DNA from: DATEDA01 sp963744255
GTDB taxonomy: Bacteria; Pseudomonadota; Gammaproteobacteria; Burkholderiales; SG8-39
Assembly (NCBI GenBank): GCA_963744255.1
Contig: CAVUSZ010000023.1
Location: 186,001 to 250,000, forward strand
Length of the DNA stretch: 64,000 bases
Direction of reading: 5' to 3'
Below the pieces are notes generated by a model that saw nothing but the letters and a program-made list of their open reading frames with translations, did no database searches and had not been told where the DNA came from. This document shows, one piece after another, positions 21,381 through 30,681 of the stretch (positions are counted from its first letter, which is position 1; every line of letters begins with the position of its first letter). The translations under genes were made by a program, and so were the position numbers.

Positions 21381-22019
21381 ATGACGATCATCCGCATCGC
21401 GACCGTTTCGTTGCTCGTCCTCGCCGCGGCGAGCTGCGCAACGCCGCCCGCGCCCCCGACGGCGGCCGACCTGCAGCGCGTGCTCGACCAGGCCTATCCC
21501 ACCGCGACGCCCGAGCAGAAGCGCCGCAGCGTGCAGGACGAAGCGCAGGCGATCTGCTCCAAGCCCGCCGGCCAGCAGCTCGCCCCGGAGGAGGCCGAGA
21601 AGGTGATCGCGCTCTCGCGCGCGTCGATCAAGTACCCGGCCTCGGGCAAGCTCGTGGGCGACTGGAAGGCCGGCGAACGGCTCGCGCTCGACGGCTACGG
21701 CATGCGGCTCCTGCCGCGCGGGGGCGGCGACGTGACGCCGAACCGGCCGAACGGCGCGAATTGCTATGCCTGCCACCAGCTCGATCCGAAAGAAGTGAAC
21801 GCCGGCAACCTCGGCGCGACCCTGACCCGCTTCGGCGCCGTGCGCGGCAACGGACCCGACGTGCAGAAATACGTCTACGAAAAGGTCTACAACGCCTGGG
21901 CCTTCTTCCCTTGCTCGACCATGCCGCGGATGGGCGCGAACGGGTTCCTCACGCCCGAGCAGATCGCGCACGTCGTGGCGTTCGTGCTCGACCCCGAGTC
22001 GCCGGTGAACAAGCCGTGA
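21381..22019 (+). CDS. soxX: SoxX, c-type cytochrome, predicted lipoprotein
   Basis: Electron-accepting subunit of SoxAX. One heme motif CYACH near residue 126 is followed by a distal Met region (CSTMPRMGANGFLTPEQI). The leader ends in LAAASC, a lipobox, so the protein is probably anchored to a membrane by lipid, unlike many soluble SoxX. It is longer than minimal SoxX because about 90 residues with an extra Cys (AQAICSKPAG) precede the cytochrome domain. I prefer the ATG at 21381 over the GTG nine bases earlier because the AGGTGG ribosome site is then well spaced. Confidence 0.92.
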   Translation: MTIIRIATVSLLVLAAASCATPPAPPTAADLQRVLDQAYPTATPEQKRRSVQDEAQAICSKPAGQQLAPEEAEKVIALSRASIKYPASGKLVGDWKAGERLALDGYGMRLLPRGGGDVTPNRPNGANCYACHQLDPKEVNAGNLGATLTRFGAVRGNGPDVQKYVYEKVYNAWAFFPCSTMPRMGANGFLTPEQIAHVVAFVLDPESPVNKP

Positions 22020-22038
22020 CTCGCGCCGCGCCGCAGCC

Positions 22039-23748
22039 GTGAATCGGCGCGAGTTTCTCGAGGTACTGGCCGCGGGCGCCGCCGCCGGGCTCGCGCTCGA
22101 CGCGCCCTCGGCGCTCGGGCAGGCCGATGGCGATGCGCTGTACCGCGTCCCGCGATTCGGCAACATCTCGCTCCTGCACGTCACCGACAGCCACGCGCAG
22201 CTGCTGCCGGTGTGGTTCCGGGAACCGAGCGTGAACATCGGCGTCGGGGACGCAGCGGGACGGCCGCCGCATCTCGTGGGTGACCATCTCCTGACGGCGT
22301 TCGGCATCGCGCCCGGCTCGCCTCAGGCATACGCCTTCACCCATCTCGATTTCGAGCGCGCCGCGCGCACCTACGGCAGGATCGGCGGTTACGCGCACCT
22401 CGCGACGCTGGTGAAGCGCATCCGCGCCGAGCGGCCCGGCGCGCTCCTCCTCGACGGCGGCGATGCCTGGCAGGGATCGGGCCTCGCGCTCTGGACCAAG
22501 GGCGCGGACATGATCGCGGCGCAGCTCGCGCTCGGCGTCGATGTGATGACCGCGCACTGGGAGTTCACCTACGGCGCGGAGCGGGTGCAGCAGGCGGTGG
22601 CGAAGGAGCTCGGCGGCCGGATCGAGTTCGTTGCGCAGAACGTCAAGACCCGCGACTTCGGTGACCCGGTGTTCGTGCCCTGGGTGATGCGCGAGATCAA
22701 CGGCGTTCCGGTGGCGGTGGTCGGCCAGGCGTTCCCCTACACGCCGATCGCCAACCCGCGCCACTTCGTGCCGGAGTGGACCTTCGGCATCCAGGAGGAA
22801 GCGTTGCAGGACCACGTCGACGTTGCGCGCGCAAAGGGCGCGCAGGTCGTCGTCCTCCTCTCGCACAACGGCATTGACGTGGACCTCAAGCTCGCCTCGC
22901 GCGTGCGCGGGATCGACTCGATCCTCGGCGGTCATACCCACGACGCCGTGCCGCAGGCAGTGGTGGTGAAGAATCCCGGCGGCAGGACGATCGTTACCAA
23001 CGCCGGTTCGAACGGGAAGTTCCTCGGCGTGCTCGACCTCGACGTGCGCGGGGGGCGGATCGTGGACTTTCGCTACCGCCTCTTGCCGGTGTTCGCGAAC
23101 CTGCTGCCCGCCGACCCGTCGATGCAGACGCTGATCCGCGAGCTGCGCGCGCCGCACGCGGCAAAGCTCGGCGAGAAGCTCGCGGTCTCGGAGGAGCTGC
23201 TCTACCGGCGCGGCAACTTCAACGGCAGCTTTGACCAGGTCATCCTCGACGCGATGATGGCGGTCAAGGGCGCGGAGATCGCGTTCTCCCCCGGCTTTCG
23301 CTGGGGCACCTCGGTCCTGTCGGGCGAGACGATCACGATGGAGCACGTGCTCGACCAGACGGCGATCACCTACCCGCAGTGCACGTTGAACGAGCTGACC
23401 GGCGTGGAGATCAAGGCGATCCTGGAAGATGTCTGCGACAACCTCTTCAACCCCGATCCCTATCTGCAGCAGGGCGGCGACATGGTGCGCGTCGGCGGCC
23501 TGACCTTCACGTGCGCGCCGGGGGCGAAGATGGGCAGCCGCATCTCGGAGCTTCGCGTGCGCGGCAAGCCGCTCGAGGCGGGCCGTCGTTACAAGGTCGC
23601 CGGCTGGGCTTCCGTGCAGGAGCACCCGCAGGGCGAGCCGATCTGGGAGGTGGTCGCGACGTACCTTCGCGACGAGAAGGTCATTGCACCGCGGCGCCTG
23701 AACGTGCCGCGGCTGGAGGGGGTGGCGGGGAATGCCGGGCTGGGGTGA
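22039..23748 (+). CDS. soxB: SoxB, sulfate thiohydrolase
   Basis: SoxB hydrolyses the terminal sulfonate from SoxY-bound intermediates. It is a dimanganese enzyme of the 5'-nucleotidase superfamily. Metal motifs include HVTDSHAQLLP, LDGGDAWQGS, LSHNGIDVD and GGHTHD; the substrate-site segment MTAHWEFTYG is characteristic of SoxB. A twin-arginine-like leader (MNRREFLEVLAAGAAAG) exports the folded protein. The start is a GTG, 19 bases after soxX. The C-terminal nucleotidase-type domain is complete at 569 residues. The operon ends here without soxCD. Confidence 0.95.
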   Translation: MNRREFLEVLAAGAAAGLALDAPSALGQADGDALYRVPRFGNISLLHVTDSHAQLLPVWFREPSVNIGVGDAAGRPPHLVGDHLLTAFGIAPGSPQAYAFTHLDFERAARTYGRIGGYAHLATLVKRIRAERPGALLLDGGDAWQGSGLALWTKGADMIAAQLALGVDVMTAHWEFTYGAERVQQAVAKELGGRIEFVAQNVKTRDFGDPVFVPWVMREINGVPVAVVGQAFPYTPIANPRHFVPEWTFGIQEEALQDHVDVARAKGAQVVVLLSHNGIDVDLKLASRVRGIDSILGGHTHDAVPQAVVVKNPGGRTIVTNAGSNGKFLGVLDLDVRGGRIVDFRYRLLPVFANLLPADPSMQTLIRELRAPHAAKLGEKLAVSEELLYRRGNFNGSFDQVILDAMMAVKGAEIAFSPGFRWGTSVLSGETITMEHVLDQTAITYPQCTLNELTGVEIKAILEDVCDNLFNPDPYLQQGGDMVRVGGLTFTCAPGAKMGSRISELRVRGKPLEAGRRYKVAGWASVQEHPQGEPIWEVVATYLRDEKVIAPRRLNVPRLEGVAGNAGLG

Positions 23749-23855
23749 GCCGCCCAGCGCATGCGCCCCGCGCAGCCGCGCCAACTCCTGACCGTGCCGC
23801 CGCTGGCAGGCAGGCGTCACGGGATTTCCCCCGGCCTTGCCCAGAACGCCGCAGC

Positions 23856-24060
23856 TCAGTGGCTGAGGTACGTGCAGCGGTCGCACGGCGCCCCGGCCGA
23901 GCGACGCGACGCAAGCCGCTGCCGCAGCTCGCGGAGGTGCGGTTGGTTGTAGATCTCCAGCACGTGGTGCTTCGTCACGTCACCTTTCGGGTAGCGCACT
24001 TCGCCATCCATGCAGCACATCGCGACGACATTGGCGTTCTCGGCACCGGTGGCGGGCCGT
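23856..24060 (-). pseudogene. C-terminal remnant of a radical-SAM/SPASM-type protein
   Basis: A short open stretch reads NANVVAMCCMDGEVRYPKGD, then HHVLEIYNQPHLRELRQRL and APCDRCTYLSH before a stop. This cysteine pattern (CC-D-G, then a Lxx-IYNxPxLxxLR line, then CxxC) is the usual end of SPASM domains in radical-SAM enzymes, many linked to modification or polysaccharide loci. No start, no CxxxCxxC cluster motif and no continuation are visible upstream of about 24060, so I take it as a 5'-deleted relic. It lies beside a glycosylation locus. Confidence 0.5.
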
Positions 24061-24391
24061 CGGCACGTAGAGTGCGAGGCGCATCCATCGCCCGCGTGGG
24101 AAGCGCTTGCTTGATCGGTCCGGCAATCGGGCGGTCAGCGCTCCGCTCGCAACGCGCGGGAGGTCAATGCGCGATCGTCAGTCGAGCTCCGCCGGTGGCG
24201 GGTCCGTGTTGGCTACAATGCCGCGAGGCGAACGCATTCTCGCCATCGTTCTTCGTTTGCGACTACGCGTTGATGAAACCACGAGTCTTACCTGCCGGGC
24301 CGCATGCCGGCGTAGCGGCCCGCGTTGGATGCAGGTGCGCAACCGCAGCCGTTCAACGCGGGCGGGGCGGCGCGTCTGGTGACATTCAGCC
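24061..24391. other. Leader region of the GT61 gene
   Basis: No gene is supported here. A TACAAT hexamer near 24216-24221 could be a -10 element for the downstream glycosyltransferase gene, but I see no good -35 partner at 17 bp. The stretch around 24290-24320 is rich in inverted GC segments without a clear terminator. Confidence 0.3.
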
Positions 24392-25690
24392 ATGCTTCGG
24401 CTGATTCTGCGCGTGCTGCAGCGCCTGCAGCGGCCGCACTGGGCGCAGGTTTTCCTCGATCGGTGGGCACGCCTCACGAAAGACCCACGGGCGTACCGCG
24501 AGCTCGCCGCCGTTTCTCTTGCGCTCGGCGACCAAAGTGCGGTGGTACGTGCCTGCGAAGCGATGGTAGCGCTCGACCCGCAAGACGCCGACGCCATCTG
24601 GAACCTCGCGCTCTTCAAGCTGCAGGGCGATACGCCGGCAGCGGCCGCGCCGCTCTTCGCCCGCCACCGGGCGCTCCGAACCGGCATCCTGCCGGAGATG
24701 CGCGCCTGCCGGGTCTCGCTGATGGACCCCGCGCGGGCGGCGCGGGGCGAGCCGTACGTTGCGACGCTGGAGGACGTCCTCGTTGATACCGGCTATTGGT
24801 CGGTCATCCACGGCGACCGTCTCTACTGCCGCGAGACTCACGACCGCACGATCTCCAACGCGCCGTTCGTTAGCGGGCGCATTTCACGCGACGGACAGGT
24901 AGTGATCGTGTCGGTCGCCGAACCGGCGGTGACGGTGGAGGAGTCTTGCGTGCTCCTGGGCGGCGACGACAATTATTCCCATTGGTTATCGCGCAACCTC
25001 CTGAAGCTCGCGCTGCTCGAGGGCGCGCCGGAGCAGAAGCTGCCGCTGCTCGTGAACGCGGACCTGCGCGGCTACCAGCGCGAGTACCTCGCGGCGCTCG
25101 GCATCGACGAGGCCCGTCTCGTCAAGGTGCCGCGCGAGCAGTTCGTCCGCTGCCGGCGGCTGGTGGTGCCTACGCTGCTGCGCAATCACCCGCGGATGCC
25201 GGTTGGCATCGAGTGGATCCGCGCCCGGCTTGCGCGCTTCCTGGCACCGCCCGACGAAGCGACCGATCTCGTCTACTTGTCGCGGCGCGACAGCGACGTG
25301 CGGCGGCTGCTGAACGACGCCGAGCTCGCGGCGGCGCTCGAGGCGGAGGGTGTTCGCACCCTGGTAGCCTCCGAGTTGCCCGTGAGCGAGCAGATCCGCG
25401 CGTTCTCGCGCGCGCGGGTAGTAGTGTCGCCCCATGGCGCGGGACTCACGAACCTGATCTTCGCGCCGCGCGGAGCGCTCGTGATCGAGATCGCGAGCGC
25501 GAACATCTCGCACATGGACGACTTCCGGGTGATCACCCGGCACATGGGCCAGCGCGTGGTGACGCTCGTCTCGAGCGACCTCGACCCGGAGTCGGACGAC
25601 CAGGACTCGATGCACCGCGACTACCGCGTCAGCGTGGCGGAAGTGCTCGCTACGTTGCGGCGCGAGCTTGGGCGGGCAGCAGCGCGCTGA
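24392..25690 (+). CDS. Glycosyltransferase family 61-type protein
   Basis: The C-terminal 260 residues carry the GT61 (DUF563) hallmarks GGDDNYSHWLSRNLLKL, LPLLVNADLRGYQREYLAALG and SPHGAGLTNLIFAPRG. The N-terminal 90 residues look like TPR-type helices (AVVRACEAMVALDPQDADAIW), as in the neighbouring TPR transferases. GT61 members transfer xylose, GlcNAc or other sugars to glycans or proteins. There is no signal peptide, so it is cytoplasmic. It is on the opposite strand from the pilA/TPR cluster and may act in the same surface-glycan pathway, but acceptor and donor cannot be read from the sequence. Confidence 0.82.
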   Translation: MLRLILRVLQRLQRPHWAQVFLDRWARLTKDPRAYRELAAVSLALGDQSAVVRACEAMVALDPQDADAIWNLALFKLQGDTPAAAAPLFARHRALRTGILPEMRACRVSLMDPARAARGEPYVATLEDVLVDTGYWSVIHGDRLYCRETHDRTISNAPFVSGRISRDGQVVIVSVAEPAVTVEESCVLLGGDDNYSHWLSRNLLKLALLEGAPEQKLPLLVNADLRGYQREYLAALGIDEARLVKVPREQFVRCRRLVVPTLLRNHPRMPVGIEWIRARLARFLAPPDEATDLVYLSRRDSDVRRLLNDAELAAALEAEGVRTLVASELPVSEQIRAFSRARVVVSPHGAGLTNLIFAPRGALVIEIASANISHMDDFRVITRHMGQRVVTLVSSDLDPESDDQDSMHRDYRVSVAEVLATLRRELGRAAAR

Positions 25691-25825
25691 GCGCCGGCGT
25701 CCCGCCGCAGCCTGCGTTGCGATATCGGTGCGGATGTCGTCGTGTGCCGGCTGCAGACGTCGAAGGCCCCCGTGTCGAAGGTGAGCGACTCGCTCCGGCC
25801 GCGAAGCAGCACGCCGGGCGCACCC

Positions 25826-25859
25826 AAAAAAAAGAGAGCCCCTCTCGCGAGGGGCTCTC
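25826..25859 (-). terminator. Rho-independent terminator of pilA
   Basis: Perfect GC-rich hairpin (GAGAGCCCCTC, short loop, GAGGGGCTCTC at 25834-25859) followed on the minus strand by eight T residues (25833-25826). It lies 33 bases after the pilA stop, a strong intrinsic terminator that limits read-through from the abundant pilin transcript. Confidence 0.92.
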
Positions 25860-25892
25860 CGCCGTATTGTCGAACTATTTGTACCGATCCGC

Positions 25893-26306
25893 TTAGCGGC
25901 AGGTCGACGGCATGAACTTCGCCGGCGTACCGGTGCACGACCACGTCACGGTGTTCGCGGTCGCGTTCCACACCGGCGTCAGAATGATGGTGACCACCGT
26001 GCCCACCGAGGTTCCAGTGCCATCGCCGGAGAGAGTGATCACACCGCCATCGGTCACGGAACCACCGGTGACCTTGCCGTACGTCGTGATCGTCAGCCCC
26101 AGGCCCGCGGACGCGAGCCCGTTATCGGTCTGCGCCTTTTCGGTGACCGACGTGCGCTGGTTCGAGGCCGCCAGCACGAGCTCGGATACCTTCGCGCGGA
26201 TGGTGTAGTCCTGATACGCCGGCAGCGCGACCGCGGCCAGGATACCGATGATCGCGACCACGATCATCAGTTCGATCAGGGTGAAGCCCTTCTGAATCGT
26301 CTTCAT
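25893..26306 (-). CDS. pilA: Type IV pilin (PilA)
   Basis: Major-pilin-like protein of 137 residues. The class III leader is short (MKTIQKG) and is cut before Phe, followed by the methylated-Phe helix FTLIELMIVVAIIGILAAVA with the invariant Glu5. The globular part ends with a disulfide-type pair (WSCTGTPAKFMPSTCR), the D-region of type IVa pilins. A GGGAG ribosome site precedes the ATG. It has its own sigma-54 promoter and strong terminator, so it is a single-gene unit. Possible O-glycosylation by the enzymes encoded upstream is an inference from position. Confidence 0.95.
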   Translation of the reverse strand: MKTIQKGFTLIELMIVVAIIGILAAVALPAYQDYTIRAKVSELVLAASNQRTSVTEKAQTDNGLASAGLGLTITTYGKVTGGSVTDGGVITLSGDGTGTSVGTVVTIILTPVWNATANTVTWSCTGTPAKFMPSTCR

Positions 26307-26361
26307 GCAATTTCTCCCAGAGTGAATGCGGCAGCAAATCTCCCGCCACGCCTGATCTAAC

Positions 26362-26376
26362 GCAGACTCCGTGCCA
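26362..26376 (-). promoter_or_regulatory. Sigma-54 (-24/-12) promoter of pilA
   Basis: Minus-strand sequence TGGCACGGAGTCTGC matches the sigma-54 consensus TGGCAC-N5-TTGC at all key bases: GG at -24 and GC at -12, correct spacing. It lies 55 bases upstream of the pilA start. PilR/PilS-type activation of pilA through sigma-54 is established in Pseudomonas and others; no pilRS pair is next to the gene here. Confidence 0.85.
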
Positions 26377-26519
26377 ATCGACGGTTCGCCCGGGATGGCA
26401 CGTCGTAACCCTTTGTTCCGCCACGCCTTATCCTTGCAGAGCCGCGCGTGGCCAGGACGAACCGTGATATTTTCCGTCTTCTCGCGCCGGCCGGTGGCCG
26501 CAAGGGGTGACGTGCATCG

Positions 26520-28792
26520 TCAGTTCGAGGCGGTCACCGGCAGCGTGCGAAACTCGTCGGTCAGCGTGTCGCGAATACGACCGATCGCATCGCCCCAATC
26601 GCCGGGGTGCGCCTGGCGGAATAGCCGGACCGTCGGATACCAGGGCAAGTGATCGCCCATCAAGCCATAGCGCCATTCCGGGGACGCCGGAACGACCACC
26701 CGTACGGGTCGTCCGAGCGCGCCGCCCAGATGAATGATCGCCGTGCACACCGAGACGATAGCGTCGAGCGCGCACACGAGCGCTGCTGTTTCATCGTAGT
26801 CGTCGATCGCCTCCGCCCAGTGGTGCACGCGGACATCCCGGGCGGAGTGGAAAGCTTCGAGCTCGTCGGCAGCATCAGGGTGATACTGCAAGCTGACGAA
26901 CGCCGCGCCGTCGATCCCGAGGACGGGGAGCCAATCGGCAAGCGCGATCGAGCGCAGCCGTGTCCGCGTGCGGCTGGACCCACCGCGCCAGGAAAACCCG
27001 ATCTTCGGGCCGGGTCCGAGCGTAGCGAGCCGCTTGCGCCAGTACGCGATGCGTTGCGGATCGGCGCGGAGATACCCGGTGTGCGCGGGGAAGCTCGTGC
27101 TCGTCCGGCGAAGATAGCTCGCAACGGTGCCGCACGCAGCTTGGGCGTCGATCCGCGGCGCCGCGGCGAGCCAGTCGGGCGCATCCGCTTGGTTGCGGCC
27201 AAAGACGCTCGCGCCCGGGAATGAACGAAGGAAGAGCTTCTCGAGTTTGGGCGAGCATTCGATGGCGAGATGCCCGACCCTTCGCTGCAACTCGTGGTAA
27301 CAGGACGCAAACATGATCTCGTCGCCGAGCCCCTGCTCCGCGTAGACGAGCAGGGTTCTGCCGGCGATATCGCCCCCGTCCCAGGCCGGAAAGTCAAACG
27401 GTCGCCGCACGACGTCCGGACTCTTCCAGCGATGCTCGTAGAACTCCCAGGCGTGCTCCCAGTCGGCGCAAAGGAGGCGCGCGCACGTGATGTTCCACAA
27501 CGCCTCGTCGTCGAGCCCGAGGTCGCTCGAAAGCACGCCCTCGAAACATTTCATCGCCCGCTCAGGATCGCGCTGGTCGAGTGCGACGAGTCCGGCGTGG
27601 GTCAGCGCGTGGAGATACCCGGGATCGACCTCCAGAGCCCGGTCGAACGCTGCCCGCGCCTCGCCGTAGCGTCCGAGGTCCCGATAGACCTGCCCGAGCC
27701 TAGTCAAGAGCTCAGGCGAGGCTGGCGCAAGCTCGAGCGCGTGTTTGAACTGCACCTCCGCTTCCTCCAGGCGGTAGAGCTGCTGGAGCGCGCGGGCGAG
27801 CCCGGCCACCGCCTGCGGGTGGTCGGGCGCGAGCGCCAACGCACTGCCGAACGCCTCGGCGGCCTCGGTCCAGCGCTTGTCTTCCGCGTGCGCAACCCCG
27901 AGGTTCACGTGCGCGGCCACCAGAGCTCGGGTCGTAGTGCAGCGCGAGCTGCAGCGCGTCGACGGCGTCCTCGTATCCTGCCGGCACGTGCGTACGCGAG
28001 GCCGAGGTTGCTCTGGAGTCCGGCGTCTTCCGGTGCGAGGTCAGCGGCACGCTCGAGCCACCCGGCCGCCGCTACCGCTTCATTGCGGTTCAGCGCGAGG
28101 AGGCCGAGCGACTGCAATGTGGCGAGGTGTCTCGGATGACGCGCCGTGTTGCTCTCGAGGACCGCAACCGCCTCGTCGTTCTTCCCCTGCGCACCGAGCG
28201 CAACCACTAGGTCGTGCGCGACATCGGGGTCGTCTGCCGCGGCGAGTGCCGCGCGGAAGAGTTGCTCCGCGCCGGCGAAGTCTCCCAGCGCGCATGCTGC
28301 CCGACCGGCGTGGCGTGCCGCAGCCACGTTTGCCGGCTCGCGTTCCAGCACGCGCTTGAAGCGCGCGAGCGCGCTGCCGAATGCGCGCTCGGAGAGGTCG
28401 AGCAGCCCCAGGTTGATGAGCCCCGGCGCGAAGTCTGCGTCGGCCGCGAGCGCCTGCTCGTAAAGCCGCCGTGCGGCGACGGCCTCCCCCCCCGCGAGCA
28501 GGACATTCGCGAGGTCGCTCGCGACCCCGGGATCGGCAGGCCGAACGTCGAGGGCCCGCCGAAGGAAGCGCTCGGCCTCGACGGGCTGCCCGGCCGCAGC
28601 GAGCGCGACGCCGCACCGCTGGAGCAATGTCGCGTCGTCCGGCGCCGCGGCGGCAGCGTTCTCGAGTTCGCGCACCGCACGCTTCAGATCGCCTTCGCGG
28701 AGTGCGGCGAGCCCCGCCTCGAGGCCGCGCGGCACGTCCGCGAGCGCAGTCGCGCCGCCGCGGTTGAGCAAGCCTCGCAGTCGGCTCAGCAC
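26520..28792 (-). CDS. TPR-repeat glycosyltransferase, third copy (two frameshifts)
   Basis: Large cytoplasmic protein with roughly ten TPR repeats followed by a GT9/GT41-like transferase domain. Repeats start after VLSRLRGLLNRGG and include PADPGVASDLANVLLAGGE and NEAVAAAGWLERAADLAP. The catalytic-domain hallmarks are LLVYAEQGLGDEIMFAS, KIGFSWRGG and IIHLGGALGRPVRVVVP. Frame breaks near 27985 and 27920 separate repeats that otherwise continue smoothly, so I treat the gene as one unit. The GTG start at 28792 overlaps the stop of the preceding paralogue by seven bases. In the OGT family TPRs bind the protein acceptor. A pilin or other surface protein is a plausible target because pilA follows. 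Confidence 0.75.
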
Positions 28793-30633
28793 GGCGTTTC
28801 TTCGCTTTGCGGTCTCACCAGCGTCGCGACCACTTCGTCGATCACCGGCCCCCACTCGCCGGGACACTGCTGGCGCACGAGTCGCACGCTCGGGTACCAC
28901 GGCATCGTGTCGCCCGCAAGGAGGTAGCGCCATTCGGCGCTGAACGGGACCATCACGATCACCGGCTTGCCCAGGGCACCGCCGAGGTGAACCGTTGCGT
29001 TGCACACGCTGACGATGACATCGAGCGCCGACGCGAGCGCCGCAAGCTCGGCGAAGTCGCCCTGCGCGTCAGGCCAATGTTCAACGCGGGCCGCGCCGCG
29101 AAGTTGGCCGAGCGCATCGAGATCGTCGGCCACTGGTTCGTGCTGCAGGCTGACGAACTGCGCCCCGGCAACTCCGAGGACCGGTGACAATGCCTGCAGG
29201 GGGAGTGAGCGGACGGCGCGGCGCGTCTTGCCCAGTCCTCCGCGCCACGTGATGCCGACCTTGAGTCCCCTCCCCAGCGCTGCGAGACGTCGGCGATAGA
29301 TATCGACCCGTCCTGGGTCGGCGCGGAGGTAGCCGCTACGTGCTGGAAACCGGGCGCGGGAGCGGCGGTATCGCGACGGCAGGCTGCCGGCGGCGATCTT
29401 GACGTCGATCGCGCCGGCACGCTCGAGCCATGGATGCTCCGTTGCGTGCCGGCCCCCGAATACGGTGGCATCCGGAAACGATGAGCGGAACAGGCGCTCC
29501 AGCCGTGGGTCGCACTCGATCACGCACCGTTCCGCCTCGGCGAGAAGATCCGGGAAGCAACCGGCGAACATGATCTCGTCGCCGACGCCTTGCTCCGCAT
29601 AGACGAGCACCGATTTGCCCGCGAAGGATCCACCGTCCCAGTCGGGAAAGGGAAAGGAGCGGCGCGTCGGCTCGTGGCTGTCGAGACGGGCCTCGTATTC
29701 GGGCCAGCCCTGCTCGAAATCCCCGGTCGCGAGCAGATGCATCGCGCGCGCGAGCCGGGCGTCCGCCGACGCCGGCTCGGCTGCGACCGCCGCGTCGAAA
29801 TCGCGCCGCGCGCGCTCGAACTCGCCAAGGTCCTGCGCGAGATACGCGGCCGTGTAGCGAGCCTCGGCGTGCCCCGGGTGCGACCGCAGCACCGGATCCA
29901 GCACTTCGACGCCCTCGCGCGGACGTCCGAGATCGCGAAGCACCTTTGCGAGATTCACGCGCGCTGCGGGGGCCGCTCCTGGGGTGCTGCACGCGCGCCG
30001 CAGCGTGACTTCCGCCTCCTCGAGACGGTCGAGGTCGCGCAGGCAAAGCGCATAGTTGGTGAGGAACACGGGGTCATCCGGCCGAAGGCGGAGCGCCTCG
30101 CCGAAATGCTTGAGCGCCTCGTCCGGTCGACCCACGATGTGCAGGGCAATGCCGAGATTCCCGTGCGCCTCGGCGAACTCGGGCCGACGCTTGAGCACCC
30201 AGCGCAGGTTGGCGATCGCGTCCTCGCGGTGCCCGCTCTCGATCAGCAACGCTGCGAGGTCGTTCCGCGCTGCGAGGTGATCGGGCTCGAGCCGCAACGC
30301 CTCCCCCAGGACCTGCTGCGCGGCCCGTGTGTTGCCGGTCGCCCTCAGCGCGGCGGCGAGGACCGCACGGGCGTCAGCGCTCCGGGGCGCATCTGCGGCG
30401 GCTTCGCGCGCGATGCAGACGGCGTCCTCCGGGCGCCTCGCTCGCATGGCCACGTCGGCGAGCATCAAGCGCGAGTCGAGGTCGGCGTCGTCGATCGCCA
30501 ACGCCTCCCGCACGCGGCGCTCGGCGCCCGCGAGATCGCCCACCTCCCGAGCGCGCACCGCCTCGGCAAGCGCTCGCGCGATCGATCGCCGGCGCCGATC
30601 CTGCACGGCGCTTGCCAGAAGGCCTTTCAGCAT
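28786..30633 (-). CDS. TPR-repeat glycosyltransferase, second copy (intact)
   Basis: Intact 615-residue member of the three-paralogue set, useful as the reference for the split copies. TPR helices run from about residue 20 to 320 (AIANLRWVLKRRPEFAEAH, EALKHFGEALRLRPDDPVF). A linker EQGWPEYEARLDSHEPTRRS leads to the transferase domain with VLVYAEQGVGDEIMFAG, VGITWRGGLGKTR, LDVIVSVCNATVHLGGALG and PFSAEWRYLL. No signal peptide. Upstream by 48 bases lies a GT8-like transferase and the gene overlaps the next paralogue, so they are co-transcribed. Donor sugar unknown. Confidence 0.85.
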   Translation of the reverse strand: MLKGLLASAVQDRRRRSIARALAEAVRAREVGDLAGAERRVREALAIDDADLDSRLMLADVAMRARRPEDAVCIAREAAADAPRSADARAVLAAALRATGNTRAAQQVLGEALRLEPDHLAARNDLAALLIESGHREDAIANLRWVLKRRPEFAEAHGNLGIALHIVGRPDEALKHFGEALRLRPDDPVFLTNYALCLRDLDRLEEAEVTLRRACSTPGAAPAARVNLAKVLRDLGRPREGVEVLDPVLRSHPGHAEARYTAAYLAQDLGEFERARRDFDAAVAAEPASADARLARAMHLLATGDFEQGWPEYEARLDSHEPTRRSFPFPDWDGGSFAGKSVLVYAEQGVGDEIMFAGCFPDLLAEAERCVIECDPRLERLFRSSFPDATVFGGRHATEHPWLERAGAIDVKIAAGSLPSRYRRSRARFPARSGYLRADPGRVDIYRRRLAALGRGLKVGITWRGGLGKTRRAVRSLPLQALSPVLGVAGAQFVSLQHEPVADDLDALGQLRGAARVEHWPDAQGDFAELAALASALDVIVSVCNATVHLGGALGKPVIVMVPFSAEWRYLLAGDTMPWYPSVRLVRQQCPGEWGPVIDEVVATLVRPQSEETPC

Positions 30634-30681
30634 CGCAGATCGCCCGCGCGTTCACGACGCTGCGGCTCGAGCGCCGGCGCG

